A stretch of 15,912 nucleotides of DNA, from the NCBI GenBank assembly GCA_002493945.1, contig DLAL01000006.1, positions 1 to 15,912 of the forward strand, written 5' to 3'. A program made the translations under genes and the position numbers. The DNA is from Porphyromonadaceae bacterium UBA7048 (GTDB taxonomy: Bacteria > Bacteroidota > Bacteroidia > Bacteroidales > Muribaculaceae). Shown one piece after another: positions 7,450-15,898 of this stretch (positions within the stretch are counted from its first letter, which is position 1; each line of letters opens with the position of its first letter). The notes under the pieces were generated by a model. That model was not told the DNA's origin and did no database searches. It worked only from the letters and a program-made list of their open reading frames with translations.

Positions 7450-7481
7450 CAAAGATACGCTTTTTTCTCCGAACAGCCAAA
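7450..7481 (-). promoter_or_regulatory. Consensus promoter of B12 operon
   Basis: On the minus strand, -33 TTTG (7481-7478), a 20-nt spacer, and -7 TATCTTTG (7457-7450), an exact TAnnTTTG match. Both halves and the spacing fit the Bacteroidota primary sigma consensus. Transcription should start near 7444, at the first bases of the cobalamin riboswitch. Confidence 0.88.
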
Positions 7482-7488
7482 CATAACA

Positions 7489-7520
7489 TTTGCCCGTCAG
7501 AGAGCTTTTCGCTAATTTTG
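7489..7520 (+). promoter_or_regulatory. Consensus promoter of GH127 gene, divergent
   Basis: TTTG at 7489-7492, a 20-nt spacer, and TAATTTTG at 7513-7520, both full matches to the Bacteroidota consensus. Transcription should start near 7525. That lies downstream of the only ATG (7490) in the GH127 frame, which therefore cannot be the start if this promoter is used. The -33 box is 7 nt from the -33 box of the opposite B12-operon promoter. Confidence 0.82.
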
Positions 7521-7555
7521 CATCAGATTTCCAATCCTTAAATATAATACACATT

Positions 7556-9124
7556 ATACAGTTCAGAAATATAGTCCTCGCGGCCGCCGCAGCTGCCGCA
7601 CTCCACGCCGGCGCATCAGGTCGTGCAGCCGCAGTAGCCGGCGTACGCATCGATGATTCGTTCTGGAGTCCCAAGATGGAGGTGAGGAACGACGTGACCA
7701 TCCCCGACGTGCTGCGGAAATTCGAAGGGCGCCACACGGCCGAGCCCGAAGAGGCGCTGGTCAAGCTCTACCGTCTTCTCAAAGACGAGCCCGAACTCAA
7801 GAGCCGCCCCGGCATGGACGTGGACGAGCGGCGATACTTCGATCTTGTCACATTCTGGATAGAGAACCGCGGCCGTCACTGCGGCTATCCGCACTGGCTC
7901 GGCTGGGGCAATCCGCGCTCCGAGCAGTGGATACGCGAGTCCGGCTACAGCGACGCGTCCTTCGGCTCACACAGCCGTCCGTCGTGGGGCGACTACGCAC
8001 AGGACTCCATACCCGTCTTCGAGCAGACCACCATCGAGGGACACGCCGTGCGCGACACGCTTCTGGGCACAGGCATAGCCACTGCGGCCCTGGAGAACCG
8101 CGACCCGCGCTATATCGCTGCAGCACGCCGTCTGTGGGACAACATGACGGGACGCCGCATGTTCGTCACCGGCGGTGTGGGAGCAATACACGAGGACGAA
8201 AAGTTCGGGCCCGACTACTATCTCCCCTCGGGAGCATATCTCGAGACCTGCGCCGCCATCGGCGCGGCATTCTTCAGCCAGCGCATGCACGAGCTCACCG
8301 GCGAGGGAAAGTACATCGACGAACTCGAGCGCGTGCTCTACAACAGTCTGCTGACGGCAGTATCGCTCAAAGGCGACAACTACACATATCAGAATCCGCT
8401 CAACGCCGACGGCCACAACCGCTGGGAGTGGCACGGCTGTCCCTGCTGTCCGCCGATGTTCCTGAAGATAACTTCCGAGATACCGCACTACATCTACGCC
8501 ACGCGCGACGACGCCCTCTACGTCAACCTCTTCATCGGCAATGACGCCGATCTGAACGTGGCCGGGCATCCTGTAAAAGTGAGCCAGCACACCGCCTACC
8601 CCTATGACGGGGAGGTGGAGATAAGCGTCGACCCGCAGACAGCGGCGAAGTTCGCCGTAAAAGTCCGTATTCCGGGCTGGGCACGCGGCGTGGAGAATCC
8701 CGACGGCCTCTATACCTCCGACCTCTCAGGCGCTCCTGTGCTGAAGGTCAACGGCAAGGCTGTGTGATACAAGGTGACCGACGGCTACGCTACGCTCGAA
8801 CGCAAATGGCGCCGCGGCGACCGCATCACACTCTCGCTCCCCATGCAGCCGCGAGTCATCACGGCCCATGAGAAAGCCGCCGAACTCGCCGGACAAGCCT
8901 GCGTGGCTTCAGGTCCGGTCATCTACGCCTTCGAGAGCACCGACAACGCCGACCTCGGCAGCGTGGCTCTCACAGCAGGCTCGGACTGCACCGTAGAGCG
9001 TCATCCTGAGCTCCTCTCGGGCGTCAGCACCATCCGCTGCGGCTCATCCGTCGCCATCCCCTACTACTCCATCGCCAACCGCGGACGCGACACCTCGCAC
9101 CGTGTGTGGGTGATGAAACGATGA
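7556..9124 (+). pseudogene. GH127 beta-L-arabinofuranosidase, decaying
   Basis: A DUF1680/GH127 gene that still reads clearly but carries three lesions. Family marks: VRIDDSFWSPKMEVRN at the N-terminus; EALVKLYRLL; TIEGHAVRDTLLGTGIA; RRMFVTGGVGAIHEDEKFGP; YLETCAAIGAAF; the catalytic zinc-cysteine motif WHGCPCCPP; the C-terminal IPYYSIANRG. Known for HypBA1: the nucleophile is a Cys in the CCP pair, and zinc is held by the ETC and CxCC residues; all are present here. Lesions: (1) no ATG, GTG or TTG between the promoter and the signal peptide, with ATA at 7556 in the expected place; (2) a jump near 7727 from the first helix to the HPEIE-like region, about 140 residues missing; (3) an in-frame TGA at 8765-8767, after which the same frame continues to 9124. 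The full frame gives about 521 residues against roughly 640-660 for the family. Probably inactive; once a signal-peptide-bearing enzyme. Confidence 0.85.
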
Positions 9125-9143
9125 TCCATATGTCGAAACGCAT

Positions 9144-9713
9144 ATGAGAAAAGTTGTGTTATATATCGCTATGAGTCTTGACGGCTACATCGCCGATTCG
9201 GATAATAGCGTCGACTGGATAAAAGGGCAAGACGATTCGGCCGAAAACGAGGATACATATACACCGTTCTTTGCTTCGGTAGATACCGTAATAATGGGTA
9301 AGCGGACTTATGACAAGATTGCGACAGAACTCTCCCCTGACGTATGGCCATATTCGGGCGCCACAACTTACGTCATCACGCACCACACGCTGTCCGACAG
9401 GGATGACATACGGTTTACGGACGTAGCCCCCTGCCGCCTGGTCTCTCAACTGAAGAAAGAAGAAGGGAAGGACATATGGATCTGTGGCGGAGCCGATATA
9501 TTCAATCAGCTGCTCAGGGAGAACCTGATAGACACATTTCATGTCGCAATCATACCTGTCGTGCTCGGCAATGGAACACGACTATTCGAAGCGGCAGACA
9601 CGCAGATTGAGCTGAGACTGACCGGCACTATGAATTATAATGGTATAGTCGAAACCGTCTACGAACGGAAAGAACCAGTCGACACCGTCATCACACCATC
9701 CGAAAACCGATGA
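9144..9713 (+). CDS. Dihydrofolate reductase-fold protein (RibD C-terminal-like)
   Basis: A 189-residue cytoplasmic protein of the YwjB/YyaP-like group of the RibD_C/DHFR superfamily, expected to bind NADPH. Seen: the first strand and loop RKVVLYIAMSLDGYIAD (2-18), DTVIMGKRTYDKI (47-59), the nucleotide-binding WICGGADIFNQLL (112-124), and the closing IIPVVLGNGTRLFE (136-149). It lacks the N-terminal deaminase of full-length RibD, so it is not the riboflavin enzyme itself. Its substrate is unknown. It starts 19 nt after the broken GH127 frame. Its stop overlaps the next gene's first possible start as ATGA, so those two are probably co-transcribed. By eye, its codons are less GC-rich than those of its neighbours, which may mean a different origin. 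No promoter is visible directly upstream. Confidence 0.86.
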   Translation: MRKVVLYIAMSLDGYIADSDNSVDWIKGQDDSAENEDTYTPFFASVDTVIMGKRTYDKIATELSPDVWPYSGATTYVITHHTLSDRDDIRFTDVAPCRLVSQLKKEEGKDIWICGGADIFNQLLRENLIDTFHVAIIPVVLGNGTRLFEAADTQIELRLTGTMNYNGIVETVYERKEPVDTVITPSENR

Positions 9714-11353
9714 CCATGCAGACGATGAAGCGGAGCGAAGACTTTTTGCTGGTATTGCAGGACTTGAGGCACGTCACGGACCTATTGGCAAGGACGGCGG
9801 TCATGGCGATAATCGCCGTGGCATCTTCTGTCGCGGCTGCGGCGTCGGCCACCGACGTACTGCTCGACTCGCTCAAGGCTACCATAGCGCGGCAGGACGA
9901 GTTCACCGAACGCAAGGAAGCTGCCATCGGCGCCGTCAGAAGTCTGCTTGAGGGAGACAGCGTACCGGATGCGGAAGTGTGCCGCGTCAACACTCTCCTC
10001 TTCGAGCGATACCGCAAGTATCAGGTCGACTCTGCCATAGCCTGCATCGACCGCGCCGAGGCTGCCGCCCTACGCCTCGGCGACGGCAGGCGCGCACTCG
10101 CCTCGGGCATCCGCAAGAGCATGGCACTGTCGATGTGCAGCCGCTTCCTCGAGGCCGAAGAGATACTGCGCGGCATCAGTCCCGAGGCCCTGGACAGCGC
10201 CGGCAGGCTGATGTACTATGAGGCACGCTCATGTCTGCTCGAATACTACGCCGCAGCCGCTCCGCGCAACCGCTATGACGCCGCCGCGTGCCGCGACTCG
10301 GTCTTCCGCTATCTCAGTCCGCACTCCTACAGCCGTCGCGTGGCTGTGGCCGCATCTCTGGCCCCGACAGACTCAGCCGGAGCGGAAGTTCTCTTTCGCG
10401 AACTCCTCGCCGAGTACGGTCCCGACTCGCCCGAGTACGCCATGCTCACCAACCACTACGCCACCGTGAGCCTGCAACTCGGACACCACGACCGTGCGCT
10501 GGACTACTACCTGCGCTCGGCCATAGCGGACATCCGGAGCGCCACCCGGGAGACCCTCTCGCTCCAGGCCGTGGCAATGATGCTCTACGAGGACGGACGC
10601 TACCGTGAGGCGTACGACTTCACGCTGCTGACACTCTCGGACATACGGAAGTCGGGCATATCATTCCGCTCGGCCACGACCTACGACGCCTACTCCATCA
10701 TCACATCGGCCCTGCGCGAGGAGGAGCAGCGGTCGCACCGGCGGCTCCTCACGCTGCTGGCGGTGAGCGCTCTGAGCCTGCTCGTCCTCATCGGTCTGAC
10801 GGTGTGCATCTACCGCCAGATGCGGCGCATAGCACGCATGAACGCGCTCCTGAACGAGAAAAACGTCCTTCTCTATGAGAACAACGTGACCAAGCAGAGC
10901 TACATCGCCGAATTCTTCGATGTCTGCCACCACTACATCGACAGGATGGAGCAGACGCAGAAGTCGCTCTACAAACTCGCCGCCGCCCGCTCGTTCGCCG
11001 AACTGACCCGTCGCCTGCAGGCCGACGAATCCGTGGCAGAGGAGACCGACGGCCTCTACAGGCGCTTCGACTCAATATTCCTGAAGTTATACCCGACCTT
11101 CGTAGAAGACTTCAACCGCCTGCTGCGCGACGACGAACGTGTGCGCCTGCCGGAAGGTGCGCTGCTCAACCGCGAGCTACGCATCTACGCCCTGATGCGG
11201 CTCGGCATCACCGACAGCGGACGCATAGCACAATTCCTGCGGTGCTCCACCAGCACGGTCTACAACTACCGCACACGTCTGCGCAACCGCGCCGTCGACC
11301 GCGAGCATTTCGAGGAAGACATCATGAAAATCAAGGCCGCACACGATTTATAG
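9710..11353 (+). CDS. DUF6377 membrane-anchored regulator
   Basis: A 547-residue protein of the Bacteroidota DUF6377 family. Seen: a hydrophobic, Ala-rich export segment (about 29-47, TAVMAIIAVASSVAAAASA), a long helical sensor region of TPR-like character (about 50-340), and one membrane helix (about 346-368). A juxtamembrane coiled segment follows, with NALLNEKNVLLYENN. The cytoplasmic part ends in an HTH-like stretch, LLNRELRIYALMRLGITDSG then RIAQFLRCSTSTVYNYRTRL, as in LuxR-type helices. Known: DUF6377 genes often sit beside polysaccharide-use genes. Inferred role: senses a signal in the periplasm and controls the GH97-GH92 pair downstream. Start: ATG at 9710 overlaps the previous stop as ATGA; ATGs at 9716, 9725 and 9803 are alternatives. 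The one at 9803 gives the neatest signal peptide but a poor basic N-region, so the start is uncertain. Confidence 0.82.
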   Translation: MTMQTMKRSEDFLLVLQDLRHVTDLLARTAVMAIIAVASSVAAAASATDVLLDSLKATIARQDEFTERKEAAIGAVRSLLEGDSVPDAEVCRVNTLLFERYRKYQVDSAIACIDRAEAAALRLGDGRRALASGIRKSMALSMCSRFLEAEEILRGISPEALDSAGRLMYYEARSCLLEYYAAAAPRNRYDAAACRDSVFRYLSPHSYSRRVAVAASLAPTDSAGAEVLFRELLAEYGPDSPEYAMLTNHYATVSLQLGHHDRALDYYLRSAIADIRSATRETLSLQAVAMMLYEDGRYREAYDFTLLTLSDIRKSGISFRSATTYDAYSIITSALREEEQRSHRRLLTLLAVSALSLLVLIGLTVCIYRQMRRIARMNALLNEKNVLLYENNVTKQSYIAEFFDVCHHYIDRMEQTQKSLYKLAAARSFAELTRRLQADESVAEETDGLYRRFDSIFLKLYPTFVEDFNRLLRDDERVRLPEGALLNRELRIYALMRLGITDSGRIAQFLRCSTSTVYNYRTRLRNRAVDREHFEEDIMKIKAAHDL

Positions 11354-11430
11354 CGTCTACATTCGGCACCACTTCAGTGCTGAAATATCAGCTGGCCCAC
11401 AGCGCATTACCATTTACAAACGTCTACATT
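11354..11430 (+). repeat. 10-bp direct repeat in regulator-GH97 gap
   Basis: CGTCTACATT occurs at 11354-11363, immediately after the DUF6377 stop, and again at 11421-11430, 67 bp apart start to start. Both copies lie upstream of the GH97 promoter, a position suited to operator sites for the adjacent regulator. The repeat is short, and chance occurrence is not excluded. Confidence 0.35.
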
Positions 11431-11467
11431 TTCATATCCAGCGTGGCGGACGTGTCCATATCCTGCA

Positions 11468-11475
11468 TAACTTTG
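11468..11475 (+). promoter_or_regulatory. Bacteroidota -7 element, GH97-GH92 operon
   Basis: TAACTTTG is an exact TAnnTTTG match. The -33 position (about 11444-11447) has no TTTG, so the promoter may need an activator. Transcription would start near 11481, 25 nt before the GH97 ATG at 11506. Confidence 0.6.
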
Positions 11476-11505
11476 CGGAAAAGAAAAACCAACACGTCAC
11501 GTCCA

Positions 11506-13515
11506 ATGAAATTACCCGTATTCATCACCTTGACTCTTGCCTCCGTCCTGCCGCTGTGCGCCAAGCAGGCTCCGGCCGAACTCACATCGCCCGACGGGCG
11601 CAACCGCATCACATTCTCGCTCGACCGTCAGGGACGCCCGTCGTACGAAGTAGTGCGCGACCGTTCGGCTCTCATCAGCAGATCGGCTCTGGGATTCACC
11701 GCGAACGGCGGTCTCGACCTTGCCGGCAAATACCGTCTCGACAGCATATCTTTCGACTCCAGGGACGAATACTGGACCCAGCCCTGGGGCGAAAACAAGC
11801 ACATGCGCGAGCACTACAACGAAATGGCCGTGAATCTGTCGAACGCCTCGACTCGCCTCACCGTCCGCTTCCGCGCGTTCGACGACGGCATAGGATTCCG
11901 CTACGAGTACAGCACGGCGGCTGCCGACTCCATATTCGTGACCGACGAGCTGACGGAATTCAACTTCGCCACAGACGGCACCTCATGGTCCATTCCGGCC
12001 AACGCAGACACCTACGAGCTCCTCTACCGGGGTCAGCCCCTCAGCGCAATTGACAACGCCAACACGCCCATGACATTCAAGACCGATTCGGGCATCTACG
12101 GCAGCATCCACGAGGCGGCGCTCTACGACTTCCCCGAGATGACGCTCACGCACACTTCGGGCCCGCGGTTCAAGGCCACACTCACTCCGTGGCCCGACGG
12201 CATCATGGCGCGCACGGGCAGCAGTTTCCGGACGTCGTGGCGAACCATACAGACCGGCGACAAGGCCGTCGACCTCATCAACTCTGGGCTGATACTGAAC
12301 CTCAATCCGCCCTGCCGGCTCGAGTCGACCGACTGGATAGAACCGATGAAGTACATCGGCATATGGTGGGGCATGCACACGGGCATACAGTCGTGGGTGA
12401 TGGGCGACCGCCACGGCGCCACCACCGAGAATGCAAAGAAATACATCGACTTCGCCGCCGCCAACGGCATCCGCGGCGTCCTCTTCGAAGGCTGGAACGA
12501 AGGCTGGCAGAACTGGGGCGGCTCGCAGGTGTTCGACTATGTCAGGGCTTTCGATGACTTCGACATCCGCGAGGTCACCGACTACGCACGCGAGCACGGC
12601 GTCACGGTCATCGGCCATCACGAGACAGGCGCAAATATGCCGTTCTACGAGTCAACGATGGACGAAGCCTACTCGTGGTATCACGACCTGGGCATCAACA
12701 ACGTCAAGACCGGTTATGCCGGAGGCGTACCCGGCGGACACTCGCACCACGGACAGTACGGAGTGCGCCACTATCAGAAAGTACTCGAGCTGGCCGCCTC
12801 TAAGCACATGACCATCAACGCTCACGAACCCATCAAGGACACCGGCATACGCCGCACGTGGCCCAACATGATGTCGCGCGAAGGGGCACGAGGTATGGAG
12901 TGGAACGCATGGAGCGAGGGCAATCCCCCGTCGCACCACGTGACACTGCCCTTCACGCGGCTTCTGGTCGGCCCGATGGACTATACGCCCGGCACATTCG
13001 ACATCCTGCTTGAGAACACAAAGACACACCCCGACTTCAAGGCATGGAACGGCAATCCGTCGATACCCTCGCGCGTGAACACCACTCTGGCCAAACAGCT
13101 GGCCGACTGGGTGATACTCTACTCGCCCGTGCAGATGGCCTCCGACCTCATCGAGCACTATGACGGCCATCCGGCATTCCAGTTCTTCCGCGACTTCGAC
13201 GCCGACTGCGACTGGTCGCGCGCCATCGACGGCGAACCGGGCGAATTCGTGGTCATCGTGCGACGTGCCGACGACACATTCTTCCTCGGCGCCGCCACCG
13301 ACGAAAGCGCACGGACGGTGGCGGTCGGACTCGACTTCCTCGAGCCGTACCGCGCCTATAAAGCCGTAATCTATGCCGACGCTCCCGACGCCGACTGGAA
13401 GACCAACCCAACCGCCTACACCATCACCGAGAAGGTCGTCACGGCATCCGACAGCTTCGACATCCGCATGGCCGCAGGCGGCGGACAAGCCATAACCTTC
13501 AAGAAAATCAAGTAA
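11506..13515 (+). CDS. GH97 alpha-glucosidase, inverting SusB type
   Basis: A 669-residue GH97 enzyme expected to release sugar from the non-reducing end of alpha-glucans in the periplasm. Seen: signal peptide MKLPVFITLTLASVLPLCA; N-terminal beta-supersandwich (about 20-260) with RDEYWTQPWGENK and RAFDDGIGFRYEY; catalytic barrel from about 270; C-terminal beta domain ending AAGGGQAITFKKIK. Key residues: E373 in HHETGA, E441 in NAHEPI, E459, and E465 in GARGMEW. Their spacing matches E439, E508, E526 and E532 of SusB with a constant offset of 66-67. The position where retaining GH97 enzymes have their Asp nucleophile reads NVKTGYAG, so an inverting mechanism is predicted. The frame is open 88 codons upstream, but that region overlaps the regulator gene and precedes the promoter; ATG 11506 gives the signal peptide. 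The next gene starts 3 nt after the stop. Confidence 0.93.
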   Translation: MKLPVFITLTLASVLPLCAKQAPAELTSPDGRNRITFSLDRQGRPSYEVVRDRSALISRSALGFTANGGLDLAGKYRLDSISFDSRDEYWTQPWGENKHMREHYNEMAVNLSNASTRLTVRFRAFDDGIGFRYEYSTAAADSIFVTDELTEFNFATDGTSWSIPANADTYELLYRGQPLSAIDNANTPMTFKTDSGIYGSIHEAALYDFPEMTLTHTSGPRFKATLTPWPDGIMARTGSSFRTSWRTIQTGDKAVDLINSGLILNLNPPCRLESTDWIEPMKYIGIWWGMHTGIQSWVMGDRHGATTENAKKYIDFAAANGIRGVLFEGWNEGWQNWGGSQVFDYVRAFDDFDIREVTDYAREHGVTVIGHHETGANMPFYESTMDEAYSWYHDLGINNVKTGYAGGVPGGHSHHGQYGVRHYQKVLELAASKHMTINAHEPIKDTGIRRTWPNMMSREGARGMEWNAWSEGNPPSHHVTLPFTRLLVGPMDYTPGTFDILLENTKTHPDFKAWNGNPSIPSRVNTTLAKQLADWVILYSPVQMASDLIEHYDGHPAFQFFRDFDADCDWSRAIDGEPGEFVVIVRRADDTFFLGAATDESARTVAVGLDFLEPYRAYKAVIYADAPDADWKTNPTAYTITEKVVTASDSFDIRMAAGGGQAITFKKIK

Positions 13516-13518
13516 GCC

Positions 13519-15819
13519 ATGAGGTGCAACCGACTTCGCCACGCGCTGCTCGCAGCGTTCTGCGTGGCATCGATTCTCTGCCGCGGACGGGACTACGCCT
13601 CATATGTCGACCCGTTCATAGGCACCGAAGGCGACGGCAACACCTTCCCCGGAGCATCGATGCCCTTCGGAATGGTGAAACTCGGCCCCGACTGCGGCGA
13701 CCGAGGCTCCAACCCGGGCTATCGGGCCGGCGCGACTGTGCGCGGATTCAGCCATCTGCACGTCAGCGGCACAGGAGGTGGCCCCAAGTACGGCAACATC
13801 CTCGTATTCCCCTTCACGGGCGAACTTACGGTGACTGACTATGGCTCCGGCAGCACCGCCGAACATGCCGAGCCGGGCTACTACCGCACCTCGCTCGACA
13901 ATGGTGCCGTGGCCGAGCTGACCTGCACTGACCATACCGGCGCGCACCGCTACAACTTCACCCGGCCGGGGCGCCGCGGCATCCTCGTCGACACAGGGAG
14001 CATACTCGGCGAGAATGCCTGCTGCGGCGAGAACCAGGTGCTGCTCGGCTCGGAAGTGGAGATTCTGTCCGACCACGAAATAACGGGGCAGAACCGCGTG
14101 TCGGGCGGCTGGAACACGGGCGATGCGTTCACCGTATATTTTTATGCCACATTCAGCGCTCCGGCCACGGAATACGGCACATGGAAGTCGGGCCGCGCGA
14201 CGGCGCGTAGCACGGCCGAATACGACTCGGGCGAACCCGTCGGCGCATGGTTCGGGTATGCGGAAGACACAGACACTGTCGAGGTCCGTGTTGGCATCTC
14301 GTTCATCAGCCGAGGCAAAGCCCGTCAGAACTGCATGGCCGAAAGTGCCGGGATACCGTTCGACGTGCTTCGCGCAGCCGCACGCGGGCGCTGGAACGCC
14401 TGTCTCGGACGCATCGATGCTGACAGCACTGACCCTGCAGCCCTCCGCCGCTTCTACACAGCCCTCTACCACACGCTACTGCAGCCTGTCGACAAGACGG
14501 GCGAAAACAGCCGATGGGTCTCACCGGAGCCTTACTACGACGATTTCTACTGTCTGTGGGACACTTTCAGGACAAGTCATCCGCTGCTCACGCTGATTGC
14601 CCCGGCCGACGAGGCGCGCATAGTCAATTCGCTCATCGACATCTACCGCCACTCCGGCTATATGCCCGACGGACGCTCGGGCGACTCCAACGGCCGCACC
14701 CAGGGCGGAAGCAACGCCGAAATGGTCGTGGCCGACGCTCTGCTGAAAGACCTGCCGGGAATTGACGCCGACGAGGCACTCGAGGCCATGCTCAAGGACG
14801 CCGAAGTGCCGCCGGGCGACGACGAGCGGCGGCACGGCCGAGGAGGACTATCCGACTATATCAGGCTCGGATATGTGTCGACCGACTATGAGCGCGCCGG
14901 CACGCGCACACTCGAGTACGCTGCCAACGACTGGGCCATAGCGCAGTGTGCCGCCAAAGCCGGCCGCCACGACCTGGCGGAGAAGTATTCGCGCCGCGCG
15001 GCATCGTGGGAGAATCTGTGGCGCCCCGTCGTGTGCGACAGCGTGTGCGGATTCATCATGCCGCGCCGCTCCGACGGAGAGTGGGACGACAGCTACCGCG
15101 AGCCGACATGGGACTACTACACCTCCACTCCGCCGTGCCGCCTGCGCCTCACGCCGCCGTCGCAGCTGCCCGACTCATGCCGCCGCGGCGAACCGTTCAC
15201 GCCTCACTCGCACGGAAGCTGGCCCAATTTCTTCTATGAGACCAATTCGTGGGAATATTCCTTCTACGTACCTCACGACGTCAGCCGGCTCATCGAAAAG
15301 TGCGGCGGAACCGACAGCTTCGTCAGCAGGCTCGACCGGTTCTTCGACTCGGGCTACTTCAACATCAACAACGAGCCGGGATTTCTCATCCCCTGCCTCT
15401 ACCTGTGGGCCGGACGCCACGACCGCACCGTCGAGCGCGTCAACCGTCTCCTCACCAACCATTTCAGCGACGGTCGCGACGGCCTCCCCGGCAACGACGA
15501 CTCGGGCGCCATGTCGGCCTGGTATGTGTTCCACAACATCGGATTCTTCCCCAACGCCGGTCAGGACGTGTATCTGCTCACCGCACCACGCTTCAAGCGT
15601 ACGCGCATCGACCTCGGAGGAGGCCGCATCCTCACCGTCGAAGCCGACAATCTGTCGCCCGACAACATCTACGTCGAATCCGTAACCATCGACGGCAAGC
15701 CGTGGCACAAATCGTGGTTCAGCCACGCCGACATAGCCCGCGGCGCCACCATCCGCTTCCGCATGTCGCCCCGTCCCGGAAAGTGGGAAAGGACGGCCGA
15801 GGCGCCGCCGTCGCGATGA
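13519..15819 (+). CDS. GH92 alpha-mannosidase family enzyme
   Basis: A 766-residue GH92 exo-alpha-mannosidase-type enzyme, calcium-dependent and inverting in the known family, acting on N-glycan or mannan chains. Seen: an export signal (residues 1 to about 24; no clean lipobox); the N-terminal domain opening YVDPFIGTEGDGNTFPGASM (29-48) and GFSHLHVSGTGGG; and the (alpha/alpha)6 domain with SGYMPDGRSGDSNGRTQGGS (379-398). GRGGLSDYIRLGYV and GTRTLEYAANDWAIAQ follow. FYETNSWEYSFYVPHD holds the likely acid E574, and LPGNDDSGAMSAWYVFHNIG holds D660 and D661 for the base. It uses the GRTQGGSNAE motif where many GH92 members have a GNDT motif, marking a distinct subgroup whose linkage preference I cannot name. 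It lies 3 nt after the GH97 gene with no promoter between, so both share one transcript. Confidence 0.94.
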   Translation: MRCNRLRHALLAAFCVASILCRGRDYASYVDPFIGTEGDGNTFPGASMPFGMVKLGPDCGDRGSNPGYRAGATVRGFSHLHVSGTGGGPKYGNILVFPFTGELTVTDYGSGSTAEHAEPGYYRTSLDNGAVAELTCTDHTGAHRYNFTRPGRRGILVDTGSILGENACCGENQVLLGSEVEILSDHEITGQNRVSGGWNTGDAFTVYFYATFSAPATEYGTWKSGRATARSTAEYDSGEPVGAWFGYAEDTDTVEVRVGISFISRGKARQNCMAESAGIPFDVLRAAARGRWNACLGRIDADSTDPAALRRFYTALYHTLLQPVDKTGENSRWVSPEPYYDDFYCLWDTFRTSHPLLTLIAPADEARIVNSLIDIYRHSGYMPDGRSGDSNGRTQGGSNAEMVVADALLKDLPGIDADEALEAMLKDAEVPPGDDERRHGRGGLSDYIRLGYVSTDYERAGTRTLEYAANDWAIAQCAAKAGRHDLAEKYSRRAASWENLWRPVVCDSVCGFIMPRRSDGEWDDSYREPTWDYYTSTPPCRLRLTPPSQLPDSCRRGEPFTPHSHGSWPNFFYETNSWEYSFYVPHDVSRLIEKCGGTDSFVSRLDRFFDSGYFNINNEPGFLIPCLYLWAGRHDRTVERVNRLLTNHFSDGRDGLPGNDDSGAMSAWYVFHNIGFFPNAGQDVYLLTAPRFKRTRIDLGGGRILTVEADNLSPDNIYVESVTIDGKPWHKSWFSHADIARGATIRFRMSPRPGKWERTAEAPPSR

Positions 15820-15825
15820 CATCAT

Positions 15826-15858
15826 CCTCCGCATTGCCAAAAATAGACGGTGCGGAGG
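15826..15858 (+). terminator. Hairpin after GH92 gene
   Basis: CCTCCGCA (15826-15833) pairs perfectly with TGCGGAGG (15851-15858), an 8-bp GC-rich stem with a 17-nt loop, 7 nt after the GH92 stop. The sequence after it (CTGAATATTTTC) is only weakly T-rich, so termination is possible but not certain. Confidence 0.45.
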
Positions 15859-15898
15859 CTGAATATTTTCGCCATCTCGAATTTTATCCGTAACTTCC

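Noticed and set aside
7213..7484. Short minus-strand open frames across the btuB leader
   Set aside because: They coincide with the conserved riboswitch aptamer, which explains the sequence; no protein motif is present.
8765..8767. TGA read as selenocysteine or as a reassigned codon
   Set aside because: No family Cys or Sec is expected at this point, no SECIS-like hairpin was evident after it, and TGA serves as the normal stop of other intact genes here (btuB, btuG, GH92). Mutation is the simpler view.
12652..14472. Long minus-strand open frames antisense to GH97 and GH92 (about 296 and 290 codons)
   Set aside because: Both lie wholly opposite well-conserved glycosidase coding sequence and show no domain or signal of their own.
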